Source of the DNA: JAMQPK01 sp963761975
GTDB taxonomy: Bacteria > Acidobacteriota > Vicinamibacteria > Vicinamibacterales > JAMQPK01
Length of the DNA stretch: 64,000 nucleotides
Direction: 5' to 3'
Assembly: GCA_963761975.1 (NCBI GenBank)
Contig: CAVXIR010000004.1
Span: forward strand, 930,001 to 994,000
This document shows positions 8,274-16,519 of the stretch, in pieces; the first letter of the stretch is position 1; every line of letters starts with the position of its first letter. Below the pieces are notes generated by a model. It saw only the letters and a list, made by a program, of their open reading frames with translations, did not search any database and was not told the DNA's origin. Position numbers and translations under genes: made by a program.

Positions 8274-10908
8274 GAAGGAAATCCGTTGGCACGATCGGAT
8301 GGAAGCGCGCGTCGCAGCGGGCATCCTCCTTCTGGTCGCGCTGTCGGTGGCCGCGGTCGTCGTAACGGCGACGCGCGTGGCCATGCGCAGCGCCGTCGCT
8401 CGCGCCACGGACACCCTCGAGGGCGCGCGATCGGCGTTCTATCGGCTGGTCGACGATCGTGCGGCGTTCGCCGCACAGCAGACGCGACTGATCATCGAGT
8501 TGCCGGTCTTCCGCTCGATGATGCTCAGTCCCGCCGTTGCCAGCGACGTCGCCACGCTGACCGAGATGGCGGACAGCTATCGCCAGCGCGTCAACGCCGC
8601 GTTCGCCATCGTGTCGACCCCTGACGGGTCTCCAATCGCCACACCAGGATGGCCGAAAGGCCTCGCGATTCCTCCAGCCCTGAGCTCGGCAATCCGCGGC
8701 GCAGCCAGCGGCGAATCGCGGCGCGACATCGTGCCGATCGAAGGCAAGCTTCTGCTGATCACATCCGAACCCGCCCGGTTCACCGAGGCCGAGGTGATCG
8801 GCGCCGTGACCTTCGGCTTCCCACTTGACGACCAGGTTGCACAAGGACTGGCGCGCATCACGCGCGCCGAGATCAACCTTGTGTCAGGCAACCGCCTGGC
8901 CGGCAGCAGCTTGAGCCCGGACGAACAGAAACAGGTTGCGGCGGCACTCGCGTCGGGCAACCTCGCGAGCGCAGATGCCATCTCCTCGGAGGTGAGACGC
9001 ATTGGCGAGCGCCAGTTCATTGGCGGCGCATTCCCACTCTTCCGGGATCGCGCAACCGAGACCGGCCACCTGCTGCTGCTGCAGGATTGGGCGCCGACAC
9101 AGGCGTTCCTCGACGAGCTCCGCAGGTCGCTGCTTCTGGCGGGCATCGGTGGATTCGTCCTTGCGTTGGCGGGCGGACTGGTCTTCAGCCACCGTACCAG
9201 CAGGCCTCTCATGGACATCGCGGCCGCTGCGCGTGACATCGCCGGTGGCGACTGGAGCCGCATCGTTCCAGCGCGCGGGAGTGCTGAAGCCACGACAATG
9301 GCGACCGCGTTCAACGATATGACGCGAAGCCTCCGTAATCAGGCCGAGCGGCTCAATGCCTCGTATCGACGCTTCGCGACGGTGACCCAGTCGGCGCGCG
9401 ATGCCATCATCTCGACCGACGAGCTGGGCAACATCACGTTCTGGAACCGCAGCGCGGAGGCGACGTTCGGTTACACCGAAACCGACGTGCTCGGACGACC
9501 TATCGTGAACCTGATCGGCGAATCCGATCGGGCGGCCTACAAGGCGGCACTCCCCAACCCGATGGCCGACGACCTCACGTTCGGCCACATCATCGAAGTC
9601 ACCGGCATGCGGAAGGACGGCACACGGTTTCCCTGCGAGTTTTCGCTCGCAGCCCTTCACGGGTCGGAAGGCACAGCGTTTACCGCCGTCGTCCGCGACG
9701 TCATGGAACGAAAGCAGTCGCAGGATCAGCTGAAGCAGCGTGACGAGCAGCTGCGGCAGGCGCAGAAGATGGAGGCGATCGGACGCCTCGCGGGCGGCGT
9801 GGCCCACGATTTCAACAACCTGCTCATGGCCATCCGCGGCTATGCGGAAATGATCGCGCAGGACCTGCCTGAAAGCGACGAACGGCGCACCGACGCGGAA
9901 GAGATTCTGAAGGCCTCTGACAGGGCCGCGGGCCTTACGCGTCAGCTTCTGGCGTTCAGCCGGCGCGAGGTGATCACGCAGCAGGCCGTCGCCCTCGACC
10001 ATCTCGTCCAGACCATGCAGGCCATGCTGCAGCGCCTGATCGGACCGGAAATCCAGATCATCACGGAGATCTGGCCCGACCTGACGCCCGTGCTCGCAGA
10101 CAGCACACAACTGGAACAGATTCTGGTGAACCTCGTCATCAACGCGCGGGACGCGATGCCGAAGGGTGGAAAGGTCACCGTCGAACTCCGCAACGTCGAG
10201 CTCGACAAGATCGGCGTCGCGGCGCACCCGGGATTGCAGACTGGCGACTACGTTGAGATGTCGGTCAGCGACACCGGCACCGGCATGGATGCCGAGACCC
10301 TGTCGAGAATCTTCGAACCGTTCTTCACAACCAAGGACTCAGGCAAGGGAACGGGACTCGGGCTCGCGACCGTCTACGGCATCGTGCAACAGAACAACGG
10401 GGCGATCGAGGTGCAGAGCCGCGTAGGTCACGGCACCACGTTCTACATCTACCTGCCACGCGCCACCGACCTTGGGAAGCCGGCACCGATAAAGCCGTCT
10501 GCGTCGGCAACGGGCAACGAAACGATCTTGCTCGTCGAAGACGACGATCGCGTGCGGGCGTTGGTGTCGAACTTGCTCCGGAAGAACGGCTACACCGTGC
10601 TGCTCGCGTCGGCCGGCGATCAGGCCCTCGAGATTGCGGCGCGTCATCGGGGCCGCATCCACCTGCTGTTGACCGACGTCTTGATGCCGGGACTGAACGG
10701 GCGCATCCTCTCGGAGCGGCTCACGTCCGTTCGCCCTGACACTCGCGTGCTCTACATGTCTGGCTACTCAGACGACGCCATTCTGCGACACGGCGTGCGC
10801 AAGGCCGCCGCGCACTTCATTCAGAAGCCCTTCTCGATCGACGCGCTCGCACACAAGATCAGGGAGACGCTGAACGCGCCGGGGAATGTACCGGCGGGGT
10901 TGGGGTGA
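8260..10908 (+). CDS. Hybrid sensor histidine kinase (periplasmic sensor-HAMP-PAS-HisKA-HATPase-REC)
   Basis: 882 residues. A first membrane helix at about 17-38, a periplasmic sensing region of about 250 residues and a second helix (LLLAGIGGFVLALAGGLVF, about 290-310) are followed by HAMP, a PAS domain (about 367-480), HisKA with GGVAHDFNNLL (His about 516), HATPase (NLVINARDAMP; GTGLGLATVYGI) and a C-terminal receiver from about 753 with phospho-acceptor Asp in LLTDVLMPG and lysine in IQKPFS. It should autophosphorylate and pass phosphate to its own receiver; no separate output regulator is adjacent. It overlaps the barrel gene by 14 nt. An alternative ATG at 8299 would remove 13 residues. 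Confidence 0.9.
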   Translation: MSSIRKEIRWHDRMEARVAAGILLLVALSVAAVVVTATRVAMRSAVARATDTLEGARSAFYRLVDDRAAFAAQQTRLIIELPVFRSMMLSPAVASDVATLTEMADSYRQRVNAAFAIVSTPDGSPIATPGWPKGLAIPPALSSAIRGAASGESRRDIVPIEGKLLLITSEPARFTEAEVIGAVTFGFPLDDQVAQGLARITRAEINLVSGNRLAGSSLSPDEQKQVAAALASGNLASADAISSEVRRIGERQFIGGAFPLFRDRATETGHLLLLQDWAPTQAFLDELRRSLLLAGIGGFVLALAGGLVFSHRTSRPLMDIAAAARDIAGGDWSRIVPARGSAEATTMATAFNDMTRSLRNQAERLNASYRRFATVTQSARDAIISTDELGNITFWNRSAEATFGYTETDVLGRPIVNLIGESDRAAYKAALPNPMADDLTFGHIIEVTGMRKDGTRFPCEFSLAALHGSEGTAFTAVVRDVMERKQSQDQLKQRDEQLRQAQKMEAIGRLAGGVAHDFNNLLMAIRGYAEMIAQDLPESDERRTDAEEILKASDRAAGLTRQLLAFSRREVITQQAVALDHLVQTMQAMLQRLIGPEIQIITEIWPDLTPVLADSTQLEQILVNLVINARDAMPKGGKVTVELRNVELDKIGVAAHPGLQTGDYVEMSVSDTGTGMDAETLSRIFEPFFTTKDSGKGTGLGLATVYGIVQQNNGAIEVQSRVGHGTTFYIYLPRATDLGKPAPIKPSASATGNETILLVEDDDRVRALVSNLLRKNGYTVLLASAGDQALEIAARHRGRIHLLLTDVLMPGLNGRILSERLTSVRPDTRVLYMSGYSDDAILRHGVRKAAAHFIQKPFSIDALAHKIRETLNAPGNVPAGLG

Positions 10909-10918
10909 GGACGGATGT

Positions 10919-11080
10919 CAGTCGCAAGTCGCAAGTCGAAAGTCGTAAGTCGCAAGCTCAGTCGTAAGTCGCAAGTTTCAGTCGAAAGCCGCAAGTTTCA
11001 GTCGAATGTCCGCATGCTCAGTCGAAAGTCCGCGGGCTCAATTGCGCCTTACAACCCCGACTTCAGACTTGCGACGACCA
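10919..11080. repeat. Word array C (AAGTCGC / AGTCGAAAGTC)
   Basis: Degenerate AGTCGCA/AGTCGAA words repeat about fourteen times from 10919 to about 11038, with an inverted copy (GACTTCAGACTTGCGACGAC) at about 11059-11078 inside the 3' end of the convergent ASCH gene. The same word class fills 29088-29216. Confidence 0.85.
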
Positions 11081-11362
11081 GGAGCCCGGAGGCAAGTAGT
11101 GGAACCGGATCAAGTACACCTTATCGCCGCTACCGTGTCTTGCGACTCCCAGTAAGTCATGCACGCTCTCGAACCCTGATTCACGGGCCAGATCGTACGT
11201 GATGTCGGTGACGGTCATCGGCGTAATCGAATCCACCACGATGTGGCCTTCGTCCATCCGGTAACGACCACCCACCTTTACATGGAGCCGCTTCCAGATG
11301 CGAATGCTGCATCTGATTCTCCCGCGCCGAATTCCCTCGCGAAGACGTTTGGTGAACACCAT
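11063..11362 (-). CDS. ASCH-domain small protein
   Basis: 99 residues. The sequence MVFTKRLREGIRRGRIRCSI, the following short strands around GGRYRMDEGHIVVDSI and the C-terminal KVYLIRFHYLP fit the ASCH fold, a PUA-like RNA- or nucleotide-binding beta-barrel. Small stand-alone ASCH proteins are thought to bind RNA or modified nucleosides, but few have assigned roles. The ribosome-binding site is weak; the ATG at 11362 is the only start giving the full domain. It lies downstream of the signal-peptidase-like gene on the same strand, about 80 nt apart, and its 3' end reaches into word array C. Confidence 0.7.
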   Translation of the reverse strand: MVFTKRLREGIRRGRIRCSIRIWKRLHVKVGGRYRMDEGHIVVDSITPMTVTDITYDLARESGFESVHDLLGVARHGSGDKVYLIRFHYLPPGSWSSQV

Positions 11363-11442
11363 CTGGAACCATGCGTGCTATTTGGGCGCGAAGGTTCCGA
11401 CGGATCGTACGGAGCGGTTAGGACCAGCGCGCGTGTTTCAGG

Positions 11443-11973
11443 CTAGGAGTGCGACCCAACTGGGACGCTGCCCTGAGTCTGACCGGCGATCTTTCCGACG
11501 ATGTACCTCCGTGGAACGAATCCCCAGTGGCGGCTATCCGAACTGCCGTTCCTGCGGTCACTCAGCACGAAGTAGTAGCCAACCGGGACGACTTGCGGCC
11601 CCCAATCCTCATGACTCCTGAACTCGGTCGCCACGTAGTCGTCACTCAACGGTTTGCCGTTGACGTAGACATGGCCGCCAGTGATGCGCACGGTGTCGCC
11701 TTCCCGGGCGATCACTCGCCTGGCGAAGGACTTGTTCGGGTCGAGCGGGTCCAGCAGCACCACGACATCGCCCGATTGTGGGTATCGGAGCCGATAGACC
11801 AGCTTGTTGACGATCAGTCGCTGCTGATCCTTGAGAGCCGGCTCCATGTCGCGGCCCACCTGACGCGTCAGCTGAAATGGAAATATCGTGATAAACGCCG
11901 TAGACAACGCGAGCAGTGACACGCTCGCCCCGACATGCAGGACTCTGAGCCATCGCGACTGATTGTTCGCCAT
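11443..11973 (-). CDS. Signal peptidase I-like protein lacking catalytic Ser and Lys
   Basis: 176 residues. GGAGG precedes the ATG at 11973 and a membrane anchor follows (VGASVSLLALSTAFITIFPF). The S26 fold is clear: GRDMEPALKDQQRLIVNKL corresponds to box B, FARRVIAREGD to box D and SDRRNGSSDSRHWGFVP to box E. In active enzymes box B reads SM-P and box D reads KR. Here the codon at the nucleophile position is GAC (Asp) and the general-base lysine is Arg. Both dyad residues are therefore replaced, so it should not cleave signal peptides by the known mechanism. It may be a pseudoenzyme that binds preproteins or a decayed copy. The rest of the domain is well kept, which argues against simple decay. 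Confidence 0.8.
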   Translation of the reverse strand: MANNQSRWLRVLHVGASVSLLALSTAFITIFPFQLTRQVGRDMEPALKDQQRLIVNKLVYRLRYPQSGDVVVLLDPLDPNKSFARRVIAREGDTVRITGGHVYVNGKPLSDDYVATEFRSHEDWGPQVVPVGYYFVLSDRRNGSSDSRHWGFVPRRYIVGKIAGQTQGSVPVGSHS

Positions 11974-12301
11974 CGCATCGCCTCCACGACCCGGCACTGC
12001 CGTAATCATGACCAGACTAACATCTCGCGATACCTGGAACGCTTTTGACGCATGCGCTACGGTAGCGCCAACGCCACAATCTCGGCAGTCGTCGTGCGCG
12101 AGCCGACGGACACGGCTACGTTCTGCATCAGTGAAGAGCCTGCAAGCAGCGCCGCAGACAGAACAATCGCCATTGCTGCCCGAACCGATCGTTTCGACAA
12201 TCGCGCGCTCCCATGAGGATGCCATCAAAAAACGGCGAGGACTATCGCCAGCTTATGTAATTACTGAAGTTGTGCGCGCGGCGCTTACCGCGGTGGACCG
12301 C
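11974..12301. other. Intergenic region, no gene seen
   Basis: Between the start of the signal-peptidase-like gene and the stop of the PAS kinase, both on the minus strand. An open frame continues upstream of 11973 but shows no family features. The stretch presumably holds the promoter of the signal-peptidase-like gene; I see no clear operator or terminator. Confidence 0.5.
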
Positions 12302-14362
12302 TTAGCGTCTGTACGACGACACGAGTGTGGGAATCGGAAGCCCGGCATCGGACTCGACCGCGGGCAGCGACAGGCGGAAGCAGGCGCCTCTTTCACTCGG
12401 CACGAGCGTCAACCCGCCGCCGTGTGCTTCGGCAATGCCCATGGCGATCGACAGGCCCAGGCCCGTGCCCTCGCCCACTTCCTTGGTCGAGAAAAACGGC
12501 TCGAACACACGGCCGGCCAGCGAGGTCGGCACGCCCGGGCCGTCGTCCTGAATCTCGATGGTGACCATCGCGTCGGTCAACTTCGTCGTGACCGTGAGTG
12601 TGCCGCCGCGATGGGCCAAGCGCATGGCTTGTTCGGCGTTGAGGATGAGATTGAGGATGACCTGCTGAATCTCCTCCGGATTCACGGCCACAAAAGGCAG
12701 CCCGTCGCCGTAGCTTTCGAACAGGCGGATATTCGCCGAACCGAACTCATACGAACGCAACGAGATGGTCGTCTTGACGATATCGTTGATGCTGGTCAAG
12801 GTGCGTTCAGACGAAGAGCGGCGCACGAACGCGAGCAGGTTGCGGACGATCTTGCCTGCGCGAATCGCTTCAGACCGCACCTGCTCGAGATCGCGGCGCG
12901 GTTCCGGGCGCTCCTCCGCGTCGATTAACAGCTCGGTGAAGCCGAGAATCGACTGCAGCGGGTTGTTGAGCTCGTGAGCCACGCCGGATACGAGCTGACC
13001 GACGGCCGACAGACGCTCGCTGTGAATCAGCTGGCTGCGCAAGCGCAGCTCTTCCGTGATGTCGCGCTCCATCTGTACGTAGTGCGTGACCTGCCCCTGC
13101 TCGTTGGTCAGCGGAACGATGGCGCATGCCGCTTGGAACGTCGAGCCATCGGCGCGGCGGTGCACGAGCGTCCCGTTCCATGCCTGGCCCTTGGTGACCT
13201 TCTTTACTTCCTCGAGCTTGGGCAGCGATTCGTCGGCCACGACCGACGCCCGCGACCGATCGATGAGATCCGGGAGCTCGTAGCGCACCGCCTGACAGAA
13301 CGCGCGATTCGCGTGACGAATGTGCCCATCGCGCGAGACGATGACAATCAGCTCGTTCGCTTCCTCGACGGCCGCACCCATCAGCCGCAGTTTCGCGTCG
13401 ACCTGGCGCAGCTCGGCACGCTCGACGGCCAGACGGGCCATCAGCAACGGAAGGACGGAAACGATCGCGACGGCCATGGACAGATCCTGAAACGTGTCGA
13501 ACGGCCCGGCGGGCGCGGCGCGGCGCAATCCGTAGTCGATGAGCGGGAGCAGTGCGAGACCGCCAAAGATCACCCACGGGCGCGATGTCGCCGCATGAGC
13601 TTCGTCGGCCTCAAACGGCGAGATCGCCGATTGAGGCGCGTTGGACGCGGCCCAGGGGTAGAAGGCGAACGGCAGAATCCACATGACGTCGCCGAGCGAG
13701 ACGCTCTGATAGAAGCCCTGCCAGATTTCTGCATTGCCGAGGGTCAGCGTGATGAACGAAATCGAGAGGCCAATTGCGAGCCGCCGGTATACCTGCTTCC
13801 AACCCGGATCCGGCGTCAATATCGCGGCAAGGCCCATACCCAGGCAGACGAGAAACTGCTGAAGCTCGGAGAGCAGCAGGAGCGGCCCTGACGCGCCGGG
13901 AGCCACGGCAGGATCGGACGCGACAGCGAAATGTGAATAGAGGAAGCCCGTCAGCACGGCGATGCCGGCGATGTCGACCGCTATCGTCGCGGTGACTTTT
14001 TCGCGGGGACCGCGATGCGGCTGCGCCAGCAGCGCCAGCAGCGGCGCGACGCCGCCGAACAGCGCAAAGACCGCGTGCCACCCAAGCCACGAGGTGCTGA
14101 CACCAAGCAGCATCTCGTCGACCGACCACCCGACAACGCTGATGCCCGACATCAACAGGCCGAGTGCCAGCGTGGCCCAGAAGAGCCAGTGGCAACCCGC
14201 CCACGTGTGCCGTCGACTCACAATAATGGTGACGCCGGCGAGGGGTGGAATTAGCAGCGCAACGATCCGAAACCACGGAAGAACGTCGGCAAACGGCCGA
14301 AGATAGGCACCGACAACGGCATACAGGATTGAATACGCGGCGCCGAGCGCAAGCCAGCCCAT
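12302..14362 (-). CDS. Membrane PAS sensor histidine kinase
   Basis: 686 residues. Residues 1 to about 330 form an integral-membrane sensor with around nine hydrophobic helices (7TM/MASE-like). A PAS domain follows (about 335-450: MGAAVEEANELIVIVSRDGH), then HisKA with SGVAHELNNPLQSILGF (His about 465) and HATPase with NLILNAEQAM, DDGPGVP and GTGLGLSIAMGIAEAHGG. It should sense a membrane or intracellular signal and phosphorylate a separate regulator. It is divergent from the PhoB-type regulator at 14548, sharing an intergenic region of about 185 bp with several dyads, so the two may interact. No receiver domain is fused. Confidence 0.85.
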   Translation of the reverse strand: MGWLALGAAYSILYAVVGAYLRPFADVLPWFRIVALLIPPLAGVTIIVSRRHTWAGCHWLFWATLALGLLMSGISVVGWSVDEMLLGVSTSWLGWHAVFALFGGVAPLLALLAQPHRGPREKVTATIAVDIAGIAVLTGFLYSHFAVASDPAVAPGASGPLLLLSELQQFLVCLGMGLAAILTPDPGWKQVYRRLAIGLSISFITLTLGNAEIWQGFYQSVSLGDVMWILPFAFYPWAASNAPQSAISPFEADEAHAATSRPWVIFGGLALLPLIDYGLRRAAPAGPFDTFQDLSMAVAIVSVLPLLMARLAVERAELRQVDAKLRLMGAAVEEANELIVIVSRDGHIRHANRAFCQAVRYELPDLIDRSRASVVADESLPKLEEVKKVTKGQAWNGTLVHRRADGSTFQAACAIVPLTNEQGQVTHYVQMERDITEELRLRSQLIHSERLSAVGQLVSGVAHELNNPLQSILGFTELLIDAEERPEPRRDLEQVRSEAIRAGKIVRNLLAFVRRSSSERTLTSINDIVKTTISLRSYEFGSANIRLFESYGDGLPFVAVNPEEIQQVILNLILNAEQAMRLAHRGGTLTVTTKLTDAMVTIEIQDDGPGVPTSLAGRVFEPFFSTKEVGEGTGLGLSIAMGIAEAHGGGLTLVPSERGACFRLSLPAVESDAGLPIPTLVSSYRR

Positions 14363-14442
14363 CTACGTATCCGTTTCGGTCGGAACGGCCGTCCGCCGTA
14401 GGCTTTCGTCGCACTTTTGTGCAAGGATGGACACGCAATTTT

Positions 14443-14541
14443 TGTCCGTCGGACATTCCCTTACGCCGAAGCGAGCGGGGCAACGTGTGCTACGGGCCCC
14501 GCGAAGCGCAGGCGATGCCCGGGGGGCAGAGGGGCCCCCGG
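14443..14541. promoter_or_regulatory. Dyads in divergent kinase/regulator promoter region
   Basis: TGTCCG-T-CGGACA is a perfect inverted repeat at 14443-14455. A second hairpin (CCGGGGG at 14519-14525 pairing with CCCCCGG at 14535-14541) ends six bases before the ATG at 14548 and would cover its ribosome-binding region. Possible operator and translational control hairpin respectively; function is inferred. Confidence 0.4.
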
Positions 14542-14547
14542 ATAAAT

Positions 14548-15228
14548 ATGTCAAGGATCCTCATCGTCGAAGACGATCACGACATCGCCGCACTCATCGC
14601 GCACTACCTCGAAAAAGCTGGGTATGCTGGGGAAATCGTGAACGATGGTGGGCGCGCGCTCGCGTCGGCCCACGCACTGCCGCCCGACCTGGTCATCCTG
14701 GATCTCATGCTGCCGGGGTTGAATGGACTCGAGATTTGCCGCGCCTTGCGCGCCGATAACCGCACGGCTTCGCTTCCGATCGTGATGCTCACCGCGCGCG
14801 GCGAGGAATCGGAGCGCATTCTGGGGCTCGATTCCGGTGCCGACGACTACGTCGTGAAGCCGTTCAGCCCGAACGAACTGATGGCGCGGGTGCGCGCGCT
14901 CCTTCGTCGTACGGCGGCGCCGCAGACCAAAGAGCGCATCCTGCGCTGCGGTCCGATTAGCGTCGACGTCGAACGGCACACCGTGTCGAGCGATGGCGAG
15001 AACGTGCGCCTGACCGCCAAGGAGTTTCTGCTGTTGCAATATCTGCTGGAGCATCGCGGCCGCGTGCTTTCCCGCGACCGGCTGCTCTCCGACGTGTGGG
15101 ATTACCAGTATCCGGGCGCCACCCGCACGGTCGACGTGCACGTGAGACGCCTCAGAGAGAAGCTGCCGTTTCTCGAGAAGGCACTCGAGACCGTGCAGCA
15201 GTTCGGTTACAAGCTGACCGAACCGTAA
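14548..15228 (+). CDS. OmpR/PhoB-family response regulator
   Basis: 226 residues. The receiver domain has acidic residues EDDHD, the phospho-acceptor D52 in VILDLMLPG, and K near 101 in DYVVKPFSPNEL. The C-terminal winged helix (about 130-225) has LTAKEFLLLQYLLEHRGRV and RTVDVHVRRLREKL, as in PhoB/OmpR. It pairs with the PhoR-like kinase 3 nt downstream. PhoB itself is the closest familiar family member, but no pst or phosphate genes are nearby, so the phosphate role is not established. The ATG at 14548 begins the receiver; upstream in-frame sequence is GC-rich hairpin DNA, not protein. Confidence 0.9.
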   Translation: MSRILIVEDDHDIAALIAHYLEKAGYAGEIVNDGGRALASAHALPPDLVILDLMLPGLNGLEICRALRADNRTASLPIVMLTARGEESERILGLDSGADDYVVKPFSPNELMARVRALLRRTAAPQTKERILRCGPISVDVERHTVSSDGENVRLTAKEFLLLQYLLEHRGRVLSRDRLLSDVWDYQYPGATRTVDVHVRRLREKLPFLEKALETVQQFGYKLTEP

Positions 15229-15231
15229 CCC

Positions 15232-16431
15232 ATGGGGGATCTGCTGCTGTATCTCCTCGTCGCCGCCGTGGCGGGTCTGGCCGGCGTCTGGATCGGAACG
15301 GCCGCCTCCGCGCGGCGTGGACGCGAAACGCCGCGACGTTCGAGCGCCGAGATGCTCGAGTTGTCGCGGCGGCTGAGCGAAATGGAAACCGATCGCGCCC
15401 GCATGGCAGCCATCTTGTCGGGCATGGTCGAAGGCGTACTGGTCGTCGACGGTGAGGGACGCTTACGCCTCGTGAACGACGCCGCGCGTCGCATGTTGAA
15501 TCTCGAAAACAATCTCGTGGGGCGTCACTACGTCGAAGCCGTGCGGCAGCCGGGCGTCGTCCGGCAGCTCGGTGCCGCGCTGACGGGCGAACACCGGCCG
15601 CCGATTGAAGTGCCGCTCGATACCGCCGGCACTGCGGGAAGTCCACGGATTTTCCGGGCGCAGGCCACGCCCGCGACCGCGACCGCGAGCGGCGGTGGCG
15701 CGGTGCTGGTGCTTCACGATATCAGCGACTTGCGCCGCATCGATCGCGTGCGCCGCGATTTCGTTGCGAATGTGTCGCACGAGTTGCGCACACCGCTGAC
15801 CGCCGTACGCGGCTACGTCGAAGCCCTCATGGAGGAGCCCGCCGAGTCTCCGCAGCGGAAAAAGTTCCTCGAGGTCATCGATCGCCACACGGGGCGAATG
15901 GAACGGCTCGTCCGTGATCTGCTGCGGCTTGCCCGGCTGGACGGGTCGCAGGAAGCGGCCGACCTCCACCCCATCGAGGTCGCCACGTTGTTCCGCTCGG
16001 TGTCGACCGATCTGTCGGAACGCATCGATCGGCAACGGCTGCGCGTCGACATCACGGTCGATCCGGGCGCCGAGATGATCGAGGCCGACGCGACGAAGAT
16101 GCACGACGCGCTGCGCAATCTCATGGAGAATGCGGTGAATTACTCGCCGGAGGGTGGCCGCATCGAGCTCGGCGCGCGCGTGGTGGACGGACGCGTGCTG
16201 CTGACGGTCGCCGATCATGGTCCGGGCGTGCCCGAAGCGGATCTCGAGCGGGTCTTCGAACGCTTCTATCGAGTGGACAAATCGCGCACGCGCGATCCGG
16301 GCGGCACCGGTCTCGGACTCTCGATCGTCCGGCATCTGGTCGAACTGCATGGCGGACGGGTGCGGGCGGACAATCGCAAGAATGCCGGAGCGGTATTTAC
16401 CATTTCGCTGCCTCACTCGCGAAATCGCTGA
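15232..16431 (+). CDS. PhoR-like PAS sensor histidine kinase
   Basis: 399 residues. A single N-terminal membrane helix (LLLYLLVAAVAGLAGVWIGT) anchors it. A PAS domain (about 55-165), HisKA with VANVSHELRTPLTAVRGYVE (His about 182) and HATPase (NLMENAVNYSPEGG; GPGVPEADLERVFERFYR; GTGLGLSIVRHLVELHGG) complete the PhoR-type layout. It starts 3 nt after the regulator gene, so they form one operon and a cognate pair. It has no periplasmic sensor, so the signal is probably intracellular or delivered through a partner protein. Confidence 0.9.
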   Translation: MGDLLLYLLVAAVAGLAGVWIGTAASARRGRETPRRSSAEMLELSRRLSEMETDRARMAAILSGMVEGVLVVDGEGRLRLVNDAARRMLNLENNLVGRHYVEAVRQPGVVRQLGAALTGEHRPPIEVPLDTAGTAGSPRIFRAQATPATATASGGGAVLVLHDISDLRRIDRVRRDFVANVSHELRTPLTAVRGYVEALMEEPAESPQRKKFLEVIDRHTGRMERLVRDLLRLARLDGSQEAADLHPIEVATLFRSVSTDLSERIDRQRLRVDITVDPGAEMIEADATKMHDALRNLMENAVNYSPEGGRIELGARVVDGRVLLTVADHGPGVPEADLERVFERFYRVDKSRTRDPGGTGLGLSIVRHLVELHGGRVRADNRKNAGAVFTISLPHSRNR

Positions 16432-16505
16432 GTTGGACGATTGGTAGATTGGAAGAATGAGAAATGTGTCTCGACGCAGAGACGCAAAGCGGCAAAGACC
16501 AATGA
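16432..16505. repeat. Short word stretch (GATTGGTAGATTGG; GACGCAGAGACGCAAAG)
   Basis: Two short word runs between convergent genes. TTGGTAGATTGG belongs to the CAATCTRCCAA class seen at 27.7, 32.2 and 56.1 kb. TCTCGACGCAGAGACGCAAAG resembles TCTCGACGCAAAGGCGCGAAG at about 26635-26655, which is also at a convergent 3' junction. Confidence 0.6.
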
Positions 16506-16519
16506 ATCGGTGACGCTGC

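Noticed and set aside
11974..12228. 85-residue extension of the signal-peptidase-like protein
   Set aside because: No family match, and a better start with GGAGG and membrane anchor is at 11973.
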